64,000 nt of DNA from Alphaproteobacteria bacterium (GTDB taxonomy: Bacteria > Pseudomonadota > Alphaproteobacteria > Caulobacterales > Parvularculaceae): NCBI GenBank assembly GCA_030433215.1, contig JAUIMC010000004.1:62001-126000 (forward strand), in the 5' to 3' direction. Shown piece after piece: positions 1 to 8,853 of the stretch (positions are counted from its first letter, which is position 1; every line of letters begins with the position of its first letter). Position numbers and translations under genes: made by a program. The notes beneath the pieces are model-generated. The model searched no databases. It saw nothing but the letters and a program-made list of their open reading frames with translations, and had not been told where the DNA came from.

Positions 1-288
1 CGGCGCGGAAAGCGGTTCGCTTGAAACCTCGTCCGCTTCACCGAGAACGACTTCCTCGTCGCGCGCGTCATCGTCAGAAGACGGATCGGCAGCGGCGGCT
101 TTCACGGGGCGCGACGCCTTCGGCCCGGCGGCCGCGTCGCGCGCGAACATGTCGTTTTCGATCGGGCCTTCGTCCTTGCCGGAAGCGGAAGGGCGCCCGT
201 CGCCCTCTTCCGGCTGATCTCCGAAAGACAGGCGCTCGCCGCCCCCCGGCGGCGTTTTTTTCGGCTCGTCGTCTTTGTGATTGCTCAT
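1..288 (-). CDS. N-terminal part of an acidic protein, possibly penicillin-binding protein 1A
   Basis: An open frame starts at an ATG at 288 and runs without a stop through the window edge, giving 96 residues starting MSNHKDDEPKK. The visible part is hydrophilic, rich in Asp, Glu, Pro and Ala, and looks like a disordered cytoplasmic head with no catalytic domain. In many alphaproteobacteria the gene following amiC on the same strand is mrcA (PBP1A), a bifunctional peptidoglycan synthase anchored by one N-terminal membrane helix, and an acidic cytoplasmic head would fit. That identity rests on gene order only. It lies 167 bp downstream of amiC in the same direction. Confidence 0.5.
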   Translation of the reverse strand, partial: MSNHKDDEPKKTPPGGGERLSFGDQPEEGDGRPSASGKDEGPIENDMFARDAAAGPKASRPVKAAAADPSSDDDARDEEVVLGEADEVSSEPLSAP

Positions 289-455
289 CTGTCTTTACGC
301 TTGCCGCCCGCCCGCGCGCCAACCAGGCTCGCGGCAGTCCATATCCCTCAAGGCCGCCGGGAGCGGCCCATGCTTCCTAACGCCTTTTACCGCATAAATT
401 GGACGGCAGCGAGGCGCAATAGCCGCATAAATCCCTTATTTTCGTAAGGTTTTGA

Positions 456-1778
456 TTACTGTCCGGCGACCGGCGAAAGCTGGGCGTGGCGTTGCAGGGT
501 CACCCCTTCGAAATAGGCGTCGATCGAATCGGCGACCGCGCCCATGGCGCGTTTGCGCCAGACCGGCGATTTCAGATTGGCCTCGTCCTCGGCGTTGGAG
601 ATGAAGGCCATTTCGAACAGCACCGCCGGCACGTCCGCCGCCAGGAGGACGCGCAGATCGCCCTTGCGGTGCGAGCGGTTCAGGAGCGGGGTCTTGCCGG
701 ACAGGTTGTGGACCAGAAGCTCGGCGAATTTCGACGACTGGGTCATCGTGGTGTCCTGGGCCTTGTCGAGGAGAATGCCCGCAATCGCTTCGTCGTACTC
801 ATGCAGGGCAACGTCGAAGACATGATAATCGCCCTGGGATTTGGCGAGCTTGGCGGTGCGCGCCGTGCCTTTTTCGGCCAGCGTGTAAACCGACCCGCCG
901 CGCAACTGGGACTGGCCGATGGCGTCCGCATGAAGCGAAATGAAGAGATCCGCGCCGGCGGCGCGGGCCAGCGTCTCGCGCGCATCCGGACGGATGGTTT
1001 CGTCCTCGTTGCGGGTCATGACGATCTTGTAGCCGCCGCGCGCCTCCAGCATCTCGGCGAGCGCCTTGGCGGCGGCAAGGGTCACGTTCTTCTCAAGGGT
1101 GCCGCTCTGGCCGATGGCGCCCGGATCGCGCCCGCCATGGCCGGGGTCGATAACCACGATTTTCGGCTCATCCGCCGCCGGGGCCGCTTCCTTGCGGCTC
1201 GGAACGGGCGGCTCGGCCAGGCTGGCGTTTTGGGTTGATGTCTGGTTTGCAGGCTCCTCATCGCCCGCCATCTGGGCCCCGGCCATCTGGGCAATGATGT
1301 CCGCAATGCCGTCGCTCGGCGTCGGCAGGCTGGCCAGGAAGGCGCTCTTGTCCGCCGTGACGACGTCGATCACGAGACGATGCTTGGTCACGGCGCCCGA
1401 CGGGTCGAGCACAAACAACTCTTTGATTTTTGCGGTCTTTTTGAAATCCAGTACGGCCCGGACGCCGCCGTCGGCAGTTTTGGCGAAGCTGACGTCGGCG
1501 ATATGGCCCTTGCCGCCCCGGGCCCCTAAGGCGCCCTCGAGGCTCGTAAAATCGACGAACAGCCTTCCCGCGCCGGTTTCGTCGCCGGAAACGCGATAGT
1601 CCGGCGCGCCCATGAGGTCGAAGACGATTCGGGTCTCATCGGCTTTCGGCCCGAAGCGCACATCGAGGAGATCGGAGGCGCGGGCGAGCCCGGACAGCGC
1701 CAGCGCAAAACCCGCCAGCGCCGCGATGGCTCTCGCAACCCTTTGTCCTGACTTGAAGAATCCGGCCATGATGCCCAT
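456..1778 (-). CDS. amiC: N-acetylmuramoyl-L-alanine amidase with AMIN domain
   Basis: A periplasmic zinc amidase that cleaves the bond between N-acetylmuramic acid and the stem peptide, typically for daughter-cell separation. A signal peptide (GFALALSGLARAS) is followed by an AMIN septal-targeting domain over roughly the first third and a C-terminal Amidase_3 domain. Zinc-site motifs are VVIDPGHGGRDPG, the Glu of GTLEKN, SLHADA and the catalytic-region Glu in LFEMAFISN. The start is uncertain: the longest frame begins with TTG at 1823, but the signal peptide is complete from ATG 1778 or ATG 1769 and no start has a strong ribosome site. The gene is divergent from rne, a common alphaproteobacterial order, with a CtrA-like site upstream. 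Confidence 0.9.
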   Translation of the reverse strand: MGIMAGFFKSGQRVARAIAALAGFALALSGLARASDLLDVRFGPKADETRIVFDLMGAPDYRVSGDETGAGRLFVDFTSLEGALGARGGKGHIADVSFAKTADGGVRAVLDFKKTAKIKELFVLDPSGAVTKHRLVIDVVTADKSAFLASLPTPSDGIADIIAQMAGAQMAGDEEPANQTSTQNASLAEPPVPSRKEAAPAADEPKIVVIDPGHGGRDPGAIGQSGTLEKNVTLAAAKALAEMLEARGGYKIVMTRNEDETIRPDARETLARAAGADLFISLHADAIGQSQLRGGSVYTLAEKGTARTAKLAKSQGDYHVFDVALHEYDEAIAGILLDKAQDTTMTQSSKFAELLVHNLSGKTPLLNRSHRKGDLRVLLAADVPAVLFEMAFISNAEDEANLKSPVWRKRAMGAVADSIDAYFEGVTLQRHAQLSPVAGQ

Positions 1779-1887
1779 CCATACGCCCGCTGGGGCCCGC
1801 TCGCCGCGCGCCGCCGCGATCAACGCCGCCCTGTCTCCCCGGATGCTCCGGCTCGACCCCTGGGGCGGTATTGTGATTTCGCCAGCG

Positions 1888-1902
1888 TTAACGCCGCGTT
1901 AA
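1888..1902. promoter_or_regulatory. CtrA-type box TTAA-N7-TTAA
   Basis: The sequence TTAACGCCGCGTTAA is a perfect TTAA-N7-TTAA full site, the consensus bound by the cell-cycle regulator CtrA in Caulobacter and relatives. It lies about 110-125 bp upstream of the amiC start chosen here. Septal amidase expression under cell-cycle control would make sense. Binding is inferred, and a 15-bp site can arise by chance. Confidence 0.45.
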
Positions 1903-2177
1903 TCATTCATTCGATTTTCATATGCAACACTGAGTCGGCGTTAACCATGGGTTTTCTTTTTCCCCGCACTCATGACAATATGATAATTCGCTTGCGCGCG
2001 GCCGGGTCATCGGCCAAACCGCAAAGCAGTTGATAAGTGGTCGCGCAGGGGCCATTTTAGAGGGTGACCGAAGGGGCGCCAGAGCCCTGCGCATGAAAAA
2101 GGAATTTTTCGGGAACGGCGAAACCCAAGCCTTTCCAGAAACTTGACGCCGGCAGCTCCCCCAGCCGGCCCGCGATT

Positions 2178-2489
2178 CCGGATCATTCCGGCGGCGCGCG
2201 GAGCAAACAAGCGGCGCAAGCGCGCCATGCATACGAAAAGCCGGATCGCCGGCAAAAGAACCTGCCGCATCGCGGCGCTTAAAACCCGCCGGCTTACCGG
2301 CAAATGGAACCCGCCGGATGACCGGCATGGAAAAACAGCTTTCGCTGATGACAGTGACCGCCCATAGACCCTCCCCCGCCGCCAGCCGTGAAGGCTGCGT
2401 GGCGCGCGGAGACGAGCGCGCGCGTCTCGACCAGCGATCCAACATGAGCAATGCGCCGGCCCCGCGCCCGCATTGCGGAGCCTTATTCA
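2178..2489 (+). promoter_or_regulatory. rne 5' leader with four GC-rich tetraloop hairpins
   Basis: The 666-bp gap between amiC and rne has no convincing gene. Its rne-proximal half contains four small perfect hairpins, each with a 5-bp stem and 4-nt loop: CCGGA-TCAT-TCCGG (2178-2191), GCCGG-ATCG-CCGGC (2240-2253), GCCGG-CTTA-CCGGC (2288-2301) and GCCGG-ATGA-CCGGC (2313-2326). The last three share the same stem with different loops, separated by A-rich single-stranded linkers. In E. coli a long structured rne leader mediates RNase E autoregulation, so a similar role is a reasonable inference. Nothing else was recognised in 1903-2177. Confidence 0.5.
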
Positions 2490-5366
2490 ATGACAAAAAA
2501 AATGCTGATCGACGCGGCCCACCCGGAAGAGGTGCGCGTCGCGGTTCTCGACAACGACAAAGTCGAGGATTTCGACTTCGAATCCGCCTCGCGCAAGCCG
2601 CTTAGAGGCAACATCTATCTGGCGCGCGTCACGCGCGTCGAACCCTCGCTGCAAGCGGCCTTCGTCGAATATGGCGGCAACCGCCACGGCTTCCTCGCCT
2701 TCAGCGAAATTCATCCCGATTATTACCAGATCCCGGTTTCCGACCGTCAGGCCCTGCAAGCCGCGGAAGCGGAAGTGGCGGAACTCGCCTCGCAGCTCGA
2801 ACTCTCCTCGCGCGGCGACGACGATCATGACCATGACGACGAGCATGACCACGATCATGACGAGGAAGAACGCGAACGCCCCCGCAAAGCGCGCAGGCGC
2901 CGCGGCGCCGACAGCGATGATCGCGAAGACGACGACGAAAGCGCGCCGAAACAAGCCGGCGCCGGCGATGACGCTTCCGGCGATCCCACGGACGAAATCG
3001 CGGGCGACGCCGCCAGCGACGAAGAGGAAGAAGAAGAACAGGACGGCGAAGAAAACGACGATGACGGCGCCGTTTCCCTCAAGGTGAAACCCGCCGAAGA
3101 AGAAGACAGCGCGTCCGACGACGACACCGCCGCCGAAGACGTCGAGGCCGCCGCTGACGACGCCAGCGACGAGGCTTCCGAAGACGACGCCGAAACCGAC
3201 GAGACCGTTGAGGCGCGCGCCGCCGACGATGCTGACGATGACAGCGCCGACGACGAAGATGACGGCGAAGACGACGCCGACACCGAAGAAGAAAACGAAA
3301 CGCCGGAGACCAAGCGCGCCAAAGCCAAGGAACGCGAAGCGCTGTTCGAGCGCTACAAGGAGGCCAAGCGCAAGCGCTCGCATCTCCTGCGCAATTACAA
3401 GATCCAGGAAGTCATCAAGCGCCGCCAGATCCTGCTCGTGCAGGTCGTGAAGGAAGAGCGCGGCAATAAAGGCGCGGCGCTCACGACCTACATGTCGCTC
3501 GCCGGGCGTTATTGCGTGCTGATGCCGAACACCGCCCGCGGCGGCGGCATTTCCCGCAAGATCCCGCATTCGGCTGACCGCAAGCGTCTGCGCCGCGTGG
3601 TCGACAGCCTCGACGTGCCCCAGGGCATGGGACTGATCATCCGCACCGCCGGCGCCAAGCGCACCAAGACCGAAGTCAAGCGCGACTACGACTATCTCCT
3701 GCGCCTTTGGGAAACCATCCGCAGTCTGACGTTAAAGTCGATTGCACCGTGCCTCATTTATGAAGAAGCGAGCCTCATCAAGCGCGCCATCCGCGATCTT
3801 TACGACAAGGATATCGGCGAAGTGCTGGTCGAAGGCGAGAACGGCTATCGCGAAGCCAAAGACTTCATGAAGATGCTGATGCCGAGCCACGCCAAGCATG
3901 TTCAACCCTATAAGGGCAATGCGCCGATCTTTCTCAAATTCGGCGTCGAGTCCCAGCTTGACGGCATGTATCAGCCGACGGTGCGCCTCAAATCCGGCGG
4001 CTATATCGTCATCCACCAGACCGAAGCGCTCGTCGCCATCGACGTGAACTCCGGCCGGGCGACGCGCGAGCGCAATATCGAACAGACCGCGCTGAAAACG
4101 AATATCGAAGCCGCTTACGAGGCGGCGCGCCAGTTCCGCATGCGCGACCTCGCCGGCCTCATCGTGCTCGATTTCATCGACATGGAAGAGCAGCGCAACA
4201 ATCGCAAGGTCGAAAAGGCGCTCAAAGACGCCATCAAGCACGACCGGGCGCGCATCCAGCTTGGCCGCATCTCGAATTTCGGCCTTCTCGAAATGTCGAG
4301 ACAGCGCCGGCGTTCCGGCATTGTCGACGGCACCACCCAGGCCTGCCCGACCTGTGCAGGCGCGGGCGCCATCCGCTCCGCTGAAATGGCGGCCCTTCGG
4401 ATTCTGCGCGCCATGGAAGGCGAAGCGGCCGGCGGCAAGGCCGGCCTCCTGACCGTGCATGCGCCGACCGAAGTTGCGGTCTATGTGCTCAATCATCACC
4501 GCGAATGGCTGAAACGCGTTGAAGACCAGAACGGCGTTTCCATCGAGCTCATTCCCGATCCCGAACGCGCCGGCGACGACTTCTCGATCGAGAAAGCCGG
4601 CGTCCCGCGCGAGCGCAAGGAAACCGGGCAAGTGATCCGCGCCGACCAGGCCGACTTCGATGCGACGGACGACGTTCCGGAAGCCGAAGCCGAGACCGAG
4701 ACCGCCCAGGCGGAAGGCGAAGGTCAGGACGGCGAGCGCAAGAAACGCCGCCGCCGCCGCCGCCGCAAGGACAAGGATCAAGACAGGGATCAGCTCGACG
4801 CCCGCGAGACGGATGACAACGACGACGAGTCCGACAGCGACGGCGATTCCGATAAGGACGACTCCGGCAAATCGGACGACCGGGCCGAAGCCAAAGCTGA
4901 AGGCGGCGATGAAGACGAAGACGGCCAGCCCAAGCGCCGGCGCCGGCGCGGACGCCGCGGCGGGCGCCGCAACCGCCGCAATCGCGGCGACGGCGCCGAC
5001 GCGAATGACGGCGAAAACGATGTCGCCGCGCAGCAAAACGATGACGCCGCCGAGAATGACGCGCCGGACGCGAACAATGACGGCGCGCAGGAAGTCGCGG
5101 TCATGGAGGCCGTGGAAGTCGCCGTCGAAGAGGTGCCCGAAGACGCCGCATCAGCTGAGCCTCAGCCGGCGCCCGAGGAATCATCCCTCGAGACCGCTGA
5201 ACAGCCGCATGCGGCGAATGGACATGACGCCGCAGCCGACACGGCGGAGCCCGCCGAAGAACCGGCGGCGGCAAAAACCGACGATGAGGCCGGAACCGAT
5301 CTCGCCGAGGCGCCGCAGGCCAAGGACGACAAGCCGCGCAAAAAAGGCTGGTGGAGCCGCGCCTGA
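2490..5366 (+). CDS. rne: Ribonuclease E
   Basis: The essential endoribonuclease that nucleates the RNA degradosome and processes rRNA and tRNA. The start is ATG 2490 (MTKKMLIDAAHPEE), with GGAG 9 nt upstream, not the in-frame ATG 39 bp earlier. It is 958 residues long. The S1 domain is split: residues about 39-80, then an acidic insert (about 109-270, including a His/Asp-rich HDHD stretch), then the rest to about 335. The catalytic core shows AIDVNSG (near 514) and LDFIDM (near 559), and the Zn-link is CPTC (near 618). The C-terminal half is disordered and acidic with two Arg-rich RNA-binding patches (near 750 and 815). The extreme C-terminus KKGWWSRA matches the GWW motif that binds PNPase in Caulobacter. 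Confidence 0.96.
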   Translation: MTKKMLIDAAHPEEVRVAVLDNDKVEDFDFESASRKPLRGNIYLARVTRVEPSLQAAFVEYGGNRHGFLAFSEIHPDYYQIPVSDRQALQAAEAEVAELASQLELSSRGDDDHDHDDEHDHDHDEEERERPRKARRRRGADSDDREDDDESAPKQAGAGDDASGDPTDEIAGDAASDEEEEEEQDGEENDDDGAVSLKVKPAEEEDSASDDDTAAEDVEAAADDASDEASEDDAETDETVEARAADDADDDSADDEDDGEDDADTEEENETPETKRAKAKEREALFERYKEAKRKRSHLLRNYKIQEVIKRRQILLVQVVKEERGNKGAALTTYMSLAGRYCVLMPNTARGGGISRKIPHSADRKRLRRVVDSLDVPQGMGLIIRTAGAKRTKTEVKRDYDYLLRLWETIRSLTLKSIAPCLIYEEASLIKRAIRDLYDKDIGEVLVEGENGYREAKDFMKMLMPSHAKHVQPYKGNAPIFLKFGVESQLDGMYQPTVRLKSGGYIVIHQTEALVAIDVNSGRATRERNIEQTALKTNIEAAYEAARQFRMRDLAGLIVLDFIDMEEQRNNRKVEKALKDAIKHDRARIQLGRISNFGLLEMSRQRRRSGIVDGTTQACPTCAGAGAIRSAEMAALRILRAMEGEAAGGKAGLLTVHAPTEVAVYVLNHHREWLKRVEDQNGVSIELIPDPERAGDDFSIEKAGVPRERKETGQVIRADQADFDATDDVPEAEAETETAQAEGEGQDGERKKRRRRRRRKDKDQDRDQLDARETDDNDDESDSDGDSDKDDSGKSDDRAEAKAEGGDEDEDGQPKRRRRRGRRGGRRNRRNRGDGADANDGENDVAAQQNDDAAENDAPDANNDGAQEVAVMEAVEVAVEEVPEDAASAEPQPAPEESSLETAEQPHAANGHDAAADTAEPAEEPAAAKTDDEAGTDLAEAPQAKDDKPRKKGWWSRA

Positions 5367-5422
5367 AAGCGCCTTGCCGCGACTTAGAGGGCCGCAATCG
5401 CCTGTTCCACCTCACAAATGCG

Positions 5423-5483
5423 GCGCCCCCATATCTTAGGGGGCGCGCGCATCTCGAAATCGCCGCAAAGCGCCCCTAAGATA
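5423..5483. promoter_or_regulatory. Post-rne hairpin with alternative long-range pairing
   Basis: Between rne and the M48 protease gene a perfect local hairpin, GCGCCCCC / GGGGGCGC with 8-nt loop (5423-5446), has no U-run after it. Its loop plus 3' arm (5432-5446, TATCTTAGGGGGCGC) is also the reverse complement, apart from one extra base, of 5470-5483 (GCGCCCCTAAGATA). The two structures exclude each other. The element could end rne transcripts or control read-through into the next gene. Both roles are inferred. Confidence 0.5.
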
Positions 5484-5544
5484 GAGGCGCGCTGGGCTCT
5501 TGAGGGGACAACACATCCGCGGGGGCCGTGCGGAGAGGTTTGGA

Positions 5545-7017
5545 ATGGCGTCTGGTCAGTTCTCGTTGCGTCTTAAGAAAGCCGTCTTGGCGTTGACGGC
5601 GGTGATGTTCGCCGCCGCGCCCATCAGCGCCAGCGCGCAGAGCATATCGCTCTTGCGCGATGCGGAAATCGAACAATTTCTCGACGATTACTCGCGCCCC
5701 ATTTTCAGGGCGGCGGGTCTCAACCCCGACTCGATCGAGATTCTTCTGGTCAACGACCAGGCCTTCAACGCCTTCGCGGGCGGGCGCTATATGGGCGTCA
5801 ACACGGGCATGCTGACCTTCGCCGAGACGCCCAATGAGGTCGAAGGCGTGATCGCGCACGAAGCCGGCCACCTCGCCGCCAATCACACGACGCGCTCCGC
5901 CGAAGCCATGGCCAACGCCAGCCGGCCGATGATCCTGGGGCTCCTGCTCGGCGCCGCCGCCATCGCGGCCGGATCGCCGGAAGCGGGCATGGGGCTCCTC
6001 GGCCTCGGCCAGAATGTCGCCATCGCCGACTTTCTCGTCTACAGCCGCAGCCAGGAAGGCACCGCCGATCAGCTCTCGATCACCTATCTGAACCGGCTCG
6101 GCAAATCGACCAAGGGCGCGATGAATCTGTGGAGCCGGATGCGCAACTACCAGATCATAACCGGCCGGCGCGCCAATCCGTTTCTGCAAACCCACCCGCT
6201 CGCGAATGACCGCTATTCGGCGCTCGCCGAGCGCGCGCAGGCCTCGCCCTATTTCGAGAAAGAAGATAGCCCCGAGGAGATCGCGCGCCTCAGGCTTATC
6301 CAGGGGAAGATCAAGGGCTTTCTCGTCGACCCGAACCAGGTGTTTCGGGATTATCCGCAGTCTGATCAGTCGGAACCCGCCCATTATGCGCGCGCCGTCG
6401 CCTATTACCGCTATTCCGACATCGACAAGGCGCTCGCGGAAGTGCGCACCCTGACCGAACAGCGCCCCGACTATCCTTATTTCCATGAACTGGAAGGCCA
6501 GATCCTGTTCGAATACGGCCGCGCCAGCGAAGCTGTCGAACCCAGCCGCAAGGCCGTGAAACTGTTGCCGGCGAATGCGCTGATGCGCGTTCAGCTTGGC
6601 CGGGCCCTCTTGTCGAGCGGCGGTCTGGAAAACATCCAGGAAGCCGCAACAGAACTGAAGCGCGCAACCGTGCTCGAGCCTGAAAACGGATTCGCCTGGT
6701 TCGAACTCGCCCGCGCCTATTCGCAATCGGGCGACGAGCCGCGCGCCCTCCTCGCCACGGCGGAGGCGCGCTATCATGGCGGCGCCAAGCCCGACGCCAA
6801 CCAGTTCGCGCGCCGCGCCCTGCCCGGCCTCGAACGCGGCACGCCGGAATGGCGCCGCGCCATGGACATCATTCTCGCCACCCAACCCGAGGACGGCGCT
6901 CCGCCTCTTCCCCAATCGGCGCCGGAAGGTGAGAGCGCGCCAAAACCCGTTCCCAATGAAGAACCGAAAACCCCGGACGTGCCCGATCCGGTGGTCATCG
7001 ACCGCAACACCAATTAA
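5545..7017 (+). CDS. Periplasmic M48 metalloprotease with TPR-rich C-terminus
   Basis: A BepA/YfgC-like zinc protease, a family involved in outer-membrane protein quality control. ATG 5545 is preceded by GGAGAGG and begins a clear signal peptide ending near ISASAQS. It is 490 residues long. The HEXXH motif is in VIAHEAGHLAA, followed by a Glu further on (SRSQEGTADQLS) as expected for M48. The C-terminal half has TPR-like helices (ELEGQILFEYGRASEAVEPS; AWFELARAYSQSGDEPRALL). It is transcribed away from rne and followed by the DsbA-like gene 56 bp later, so the two may be cotranscribed. Confidence 0.88.
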   Translation: MASGQFSLRLKKAVLALTAVMFAAAPISASAQSISLLRDAEIEQFLDDYSRPIFRAAGLNPDSIEILLVNDQAFNAFAGGRYMGVNTGMLTFAETPNEVEGVIAHEAGHLAANHTTRSAEAMANASRPMILGLLLGAAAIAAGSPEAGMGLLGLGQNVAIADFLVYSRSQEGTADQLSITYLNRLGKSTKGAMNLWSRMRNYQIITGRRANPFLQTHPLANDRYSALAERAQASPYFEKEDSPEEIARLRLIQGKIKGFLVDPNQVFRDYPQSDQSEPAHYARAVAYYRYSDIDKALAEVRTLTEQRPDYPYFHELEGQILFEYGRASEAVEPSRKAVKLLPANALMRVQLGRALLSSGGLENIQEAATELKRATVLEPENGFAWFELARAYSQSGDEPRALLATAEARYHGGAKPDANQFARRALPGLERGTPEWRRAMDIILATQPEDGAPPLPQSAPEGESAPKPVPNEEPKTPDVPDPVVIDRNTN

Positions 7018-7073
7018 CGCCACAAACACTGCGCGCGAGGGGGCTTCCAGCGCGCAATATGAAGGAGACTCTC

Positions 7074-7928
7074 ATGCTGCAATCTAAAGTCGCCATCGGC
7101 GCCGCGCTTGGCGGCGCCTTTGTGCTGGGCGCGCTTGCGGTCGCCTATTCCGCCGCCCAGCCCGGCGCCGAACCGCAGCCGGAAGGGACGCAAACCGAAG
7201 AGGCCATGTCGCACGCGCCGGCGAATGTCGAGACCTCCTTTTCCGATCTTCAGGAAGAAGAGATTGGCGAGATCGTGCGCGCCTATCTTATGGAAAACCC
7301 GGAAGTCATCATCGAAGCCGTCAACAAATACAGCTTTGAAAAGCGCGCCGCAGCGGAGCAGCAGATGAAAACGGCGGCGGCGGACAGCCTGCCCGCGCTG
7401 CTCGATCCGAGAACGAGCTATATCGCCGGAAAAAACCCCGACAAGGCGAAGGTCGCCGTGGTCGAGCTCTACGATTATCACTGCACCTACTGCAAACGCG
7501 CCGCCGACGTCGTCAACGACCTCGTCAAGAAAGACGGGGACGTGAAAGTGGTCTTCCGCGAATTGCCGATCCTGCGCGAGGAATCCGATTACGCCGCGGA
7601 GATGGCGCTCGCCGCCCGCGAACAAGGCAAGTTCCTCGAGCTGCATTTCGCGCTTCTCGACGCGTCGGGCGTTCTCACCGAAAAGCGCGTCGACGACCTC
7701 GCCCGCAAGCAGGGCCTCGATGTCGCCAAAATGAAGACCGCCATCGAGAGAGACCGTATCCCCGACATGATCACCGACAACCACCTCATGGCGTCGGCGC
7801 TCGGCATCGAAGGCACGCCCGCCTTCATCGTCGCGGCGCTCGACGGCTCCTATGTGGATGTTGTGCCGGGCTTCGACCCGGAAACGCTCGAGGAAAAAAT
7901 CAAGGAAGCGAAAAAGGCCGCCGGTTAA
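7074..7928 (+). CDS. DsbA-family thiol-disulfide oxidoreductase
   Basis: A thioredoxin-fold protein exported through an N-terminal membrane or signal segment (residues about 7-28), likely an oxidase or isomerase for disulfides in the periplasm. ATG 7074 is chosen because AAGGAG lies 6 nt upstream. It is 284 residues long. The active site is C137-T-Y-C140 in YDYHCTYCKR, and the cis-Pro loop is EGTPAFIV. An N-terminal helical region (about 55-110) resembles the scaffold part of Com1/ScsC-like DsbA relatives. Its stop overlaps the stop of ccmD on the other strand by 3-4 bp. Closeness to the ccm genes suggests, but does not prove, a role in keeping apocytochrome cysteines in the right redox state. 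Confidence 0.88.
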   Translation: MLQSKVAIGAALGGAFVLGALAVAYSAAQPGAEPQPEGTQTEEAMSHAPANVETSFSDLQEEEIGEIVRAYLMENPEVIIEAVNKYSFEKRAAAEQQMKTAAADSLPALLDPRTSYIAGKNPDKAKVAVVELYDYHCTYCKRAADVVNDLVKKDGDVKVVFRELPILREESDYAAEMALAAREQGKFLELHFALLDASGVLTEKRVDDLARKQGLDVAKMKTAIERDRIPDMITDNHLMASALGIEGTPAFIVAALDGSYVDVVPGFDPETLEEKIKEAKKAAG

Positions 7929-8071
7929 TCGCGGTCTTCGCCGAGCCGGTCTTCTTCGCGCTTCGCCTTGTTGAACTCGCGCAGGCGCCAGAGGATCAGC
8001 GCGGCGATGGCGATAATCGACACGCCATAGGCGGCGAGAACGTAAGGCGTCGTGTGGGCGCTGAAATCCAT
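7925..8071 (-). CDS. ccmD: Heme exporter protein CcmD
   Basis: A 48-residue single-helix membrane protein that stabilises the CcmABC heme-handling complex and helps release holo-CcmE. The start ATG at 8071 overlaps the ccmC stop (TAATG). The sequence MDFSAHTTPYVLAAYG followed by a hydrophobic helix and a charged tail is typical of CcmD. Position as the last gene of ccmA-ccmB-ccmC-ccmD supports the call. Confidence 0.88.
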   Translation of the reverse strand: MDFSAHTTPYVLAAYGVSIIAIAALILWRLREFNKAKREEDRLGEDRD

Positions 8072-8817
8072 TACACCGCCTCCGCCGGGGCCGCAGGCCG
8101 GCTCGGCGCCCGCGCCCCGCGCGCCTCGACCCGCCGCCGGGCGAGCGCCGCGCGCATGCCGAGAAACACCAGCCAGACAAACAGCGCTGTATAGGCGATG
8201 ATCATCGCGAACAGCGGCGTCAGCATGCTCGGGTGAATGGTCGGTCCGTCGGCGCGGATGATGCTCGCGGTCTGGTGCAGCGAATTCCACCAGTCGACGG
8301 AAAACTTGATGATCGGCACATTGATGAAGCCGATCAGCGCGAGAATGCGTGCAAAGCGCGCGGCGCGCGCGGTTTCCGGCACCGCCTGCCAGACCGCCAT
8401 GTAACCGAAATAGATGAAGAGCAGCAGCAGCATCGACGTGAGCCGCGCATCCCACACCCACCAGGCGCCCCAGGTCGGCTTGCCCCAGACAGCGCCGGTG
8501 AACAGGGCGAGCGCGGTGAAAACGGCGCCTGGCGCGGCGGCGGCGCGCGCCGCGACATCGGCCAGCGAATGACGCCAGACAAAAGCAATGAGGCTCATCA
8601 TCGCGATGAAGCTGTAGGCGCCCATGGACATCCAGGCGGCGGGCACATGCATATACATGATGCGCGCCGAATCCCCCTGCTGGTAATCAGCCGGCGAAAA
8701 GAACAGCCCGACGACGAGCCCGAACGCAGCACAAAGAAGAAAGACGCCGCAGGCGATGGGCCCGCCCGTACGCGCGAGCGCTTCGAATTTCGCTGGATTG
8801 GAAAACCGGCTCCACAT
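8071..8817 (-). CDS. ccmC: Heme ABC transporter permease CcmC
   Basis: A six-helix membrane protein of 248 residues that binds heme and loads it onto CcmE for cytochrome c maturation. The tryptophan-rich heme-handling motif of this family is visible as WGAWWVWDARLTS, with flanking periplasmic histidines (MYMHVPAAW; NSLHQT). It lies 36 bp downstream of ccmB, and its stop overlaps the ccmD start. Confidence 0.95.
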   Translation of the reverse strand: MWSRFSNPAKFEALARTGGPIACGVFLLCAAFGLVVGLFFSPADYQQGDSARIMYMHVPAAWMSMGAYSFIAMMSLIAFVWRHSLADVAARAAAAPGAVFTALALFTGAVWGKPTWGAWWVWDARLTSMLLLLFIYFGYMAVWQAVPETARAARFARILALIGFINVPIIKFSVDWWNSLHQTASIIRADGPTIHPSMLTPLFAMIIAYTALFVWLVFLGMRAALARRRVEARGARAPSRPAAPAEAV

Positions 8818-8853
8818 GATTGCGTTTCGTTCCCTTTTCGCGGCTGACCCGTC

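Noticed and set aside
1918-2496. 192-codon minus-strand frame between amiC and rne
   Set aside because: Covers the hairpin leader of rne and shows no domain or ribosome site; the region is better explained as regulatory DNA.
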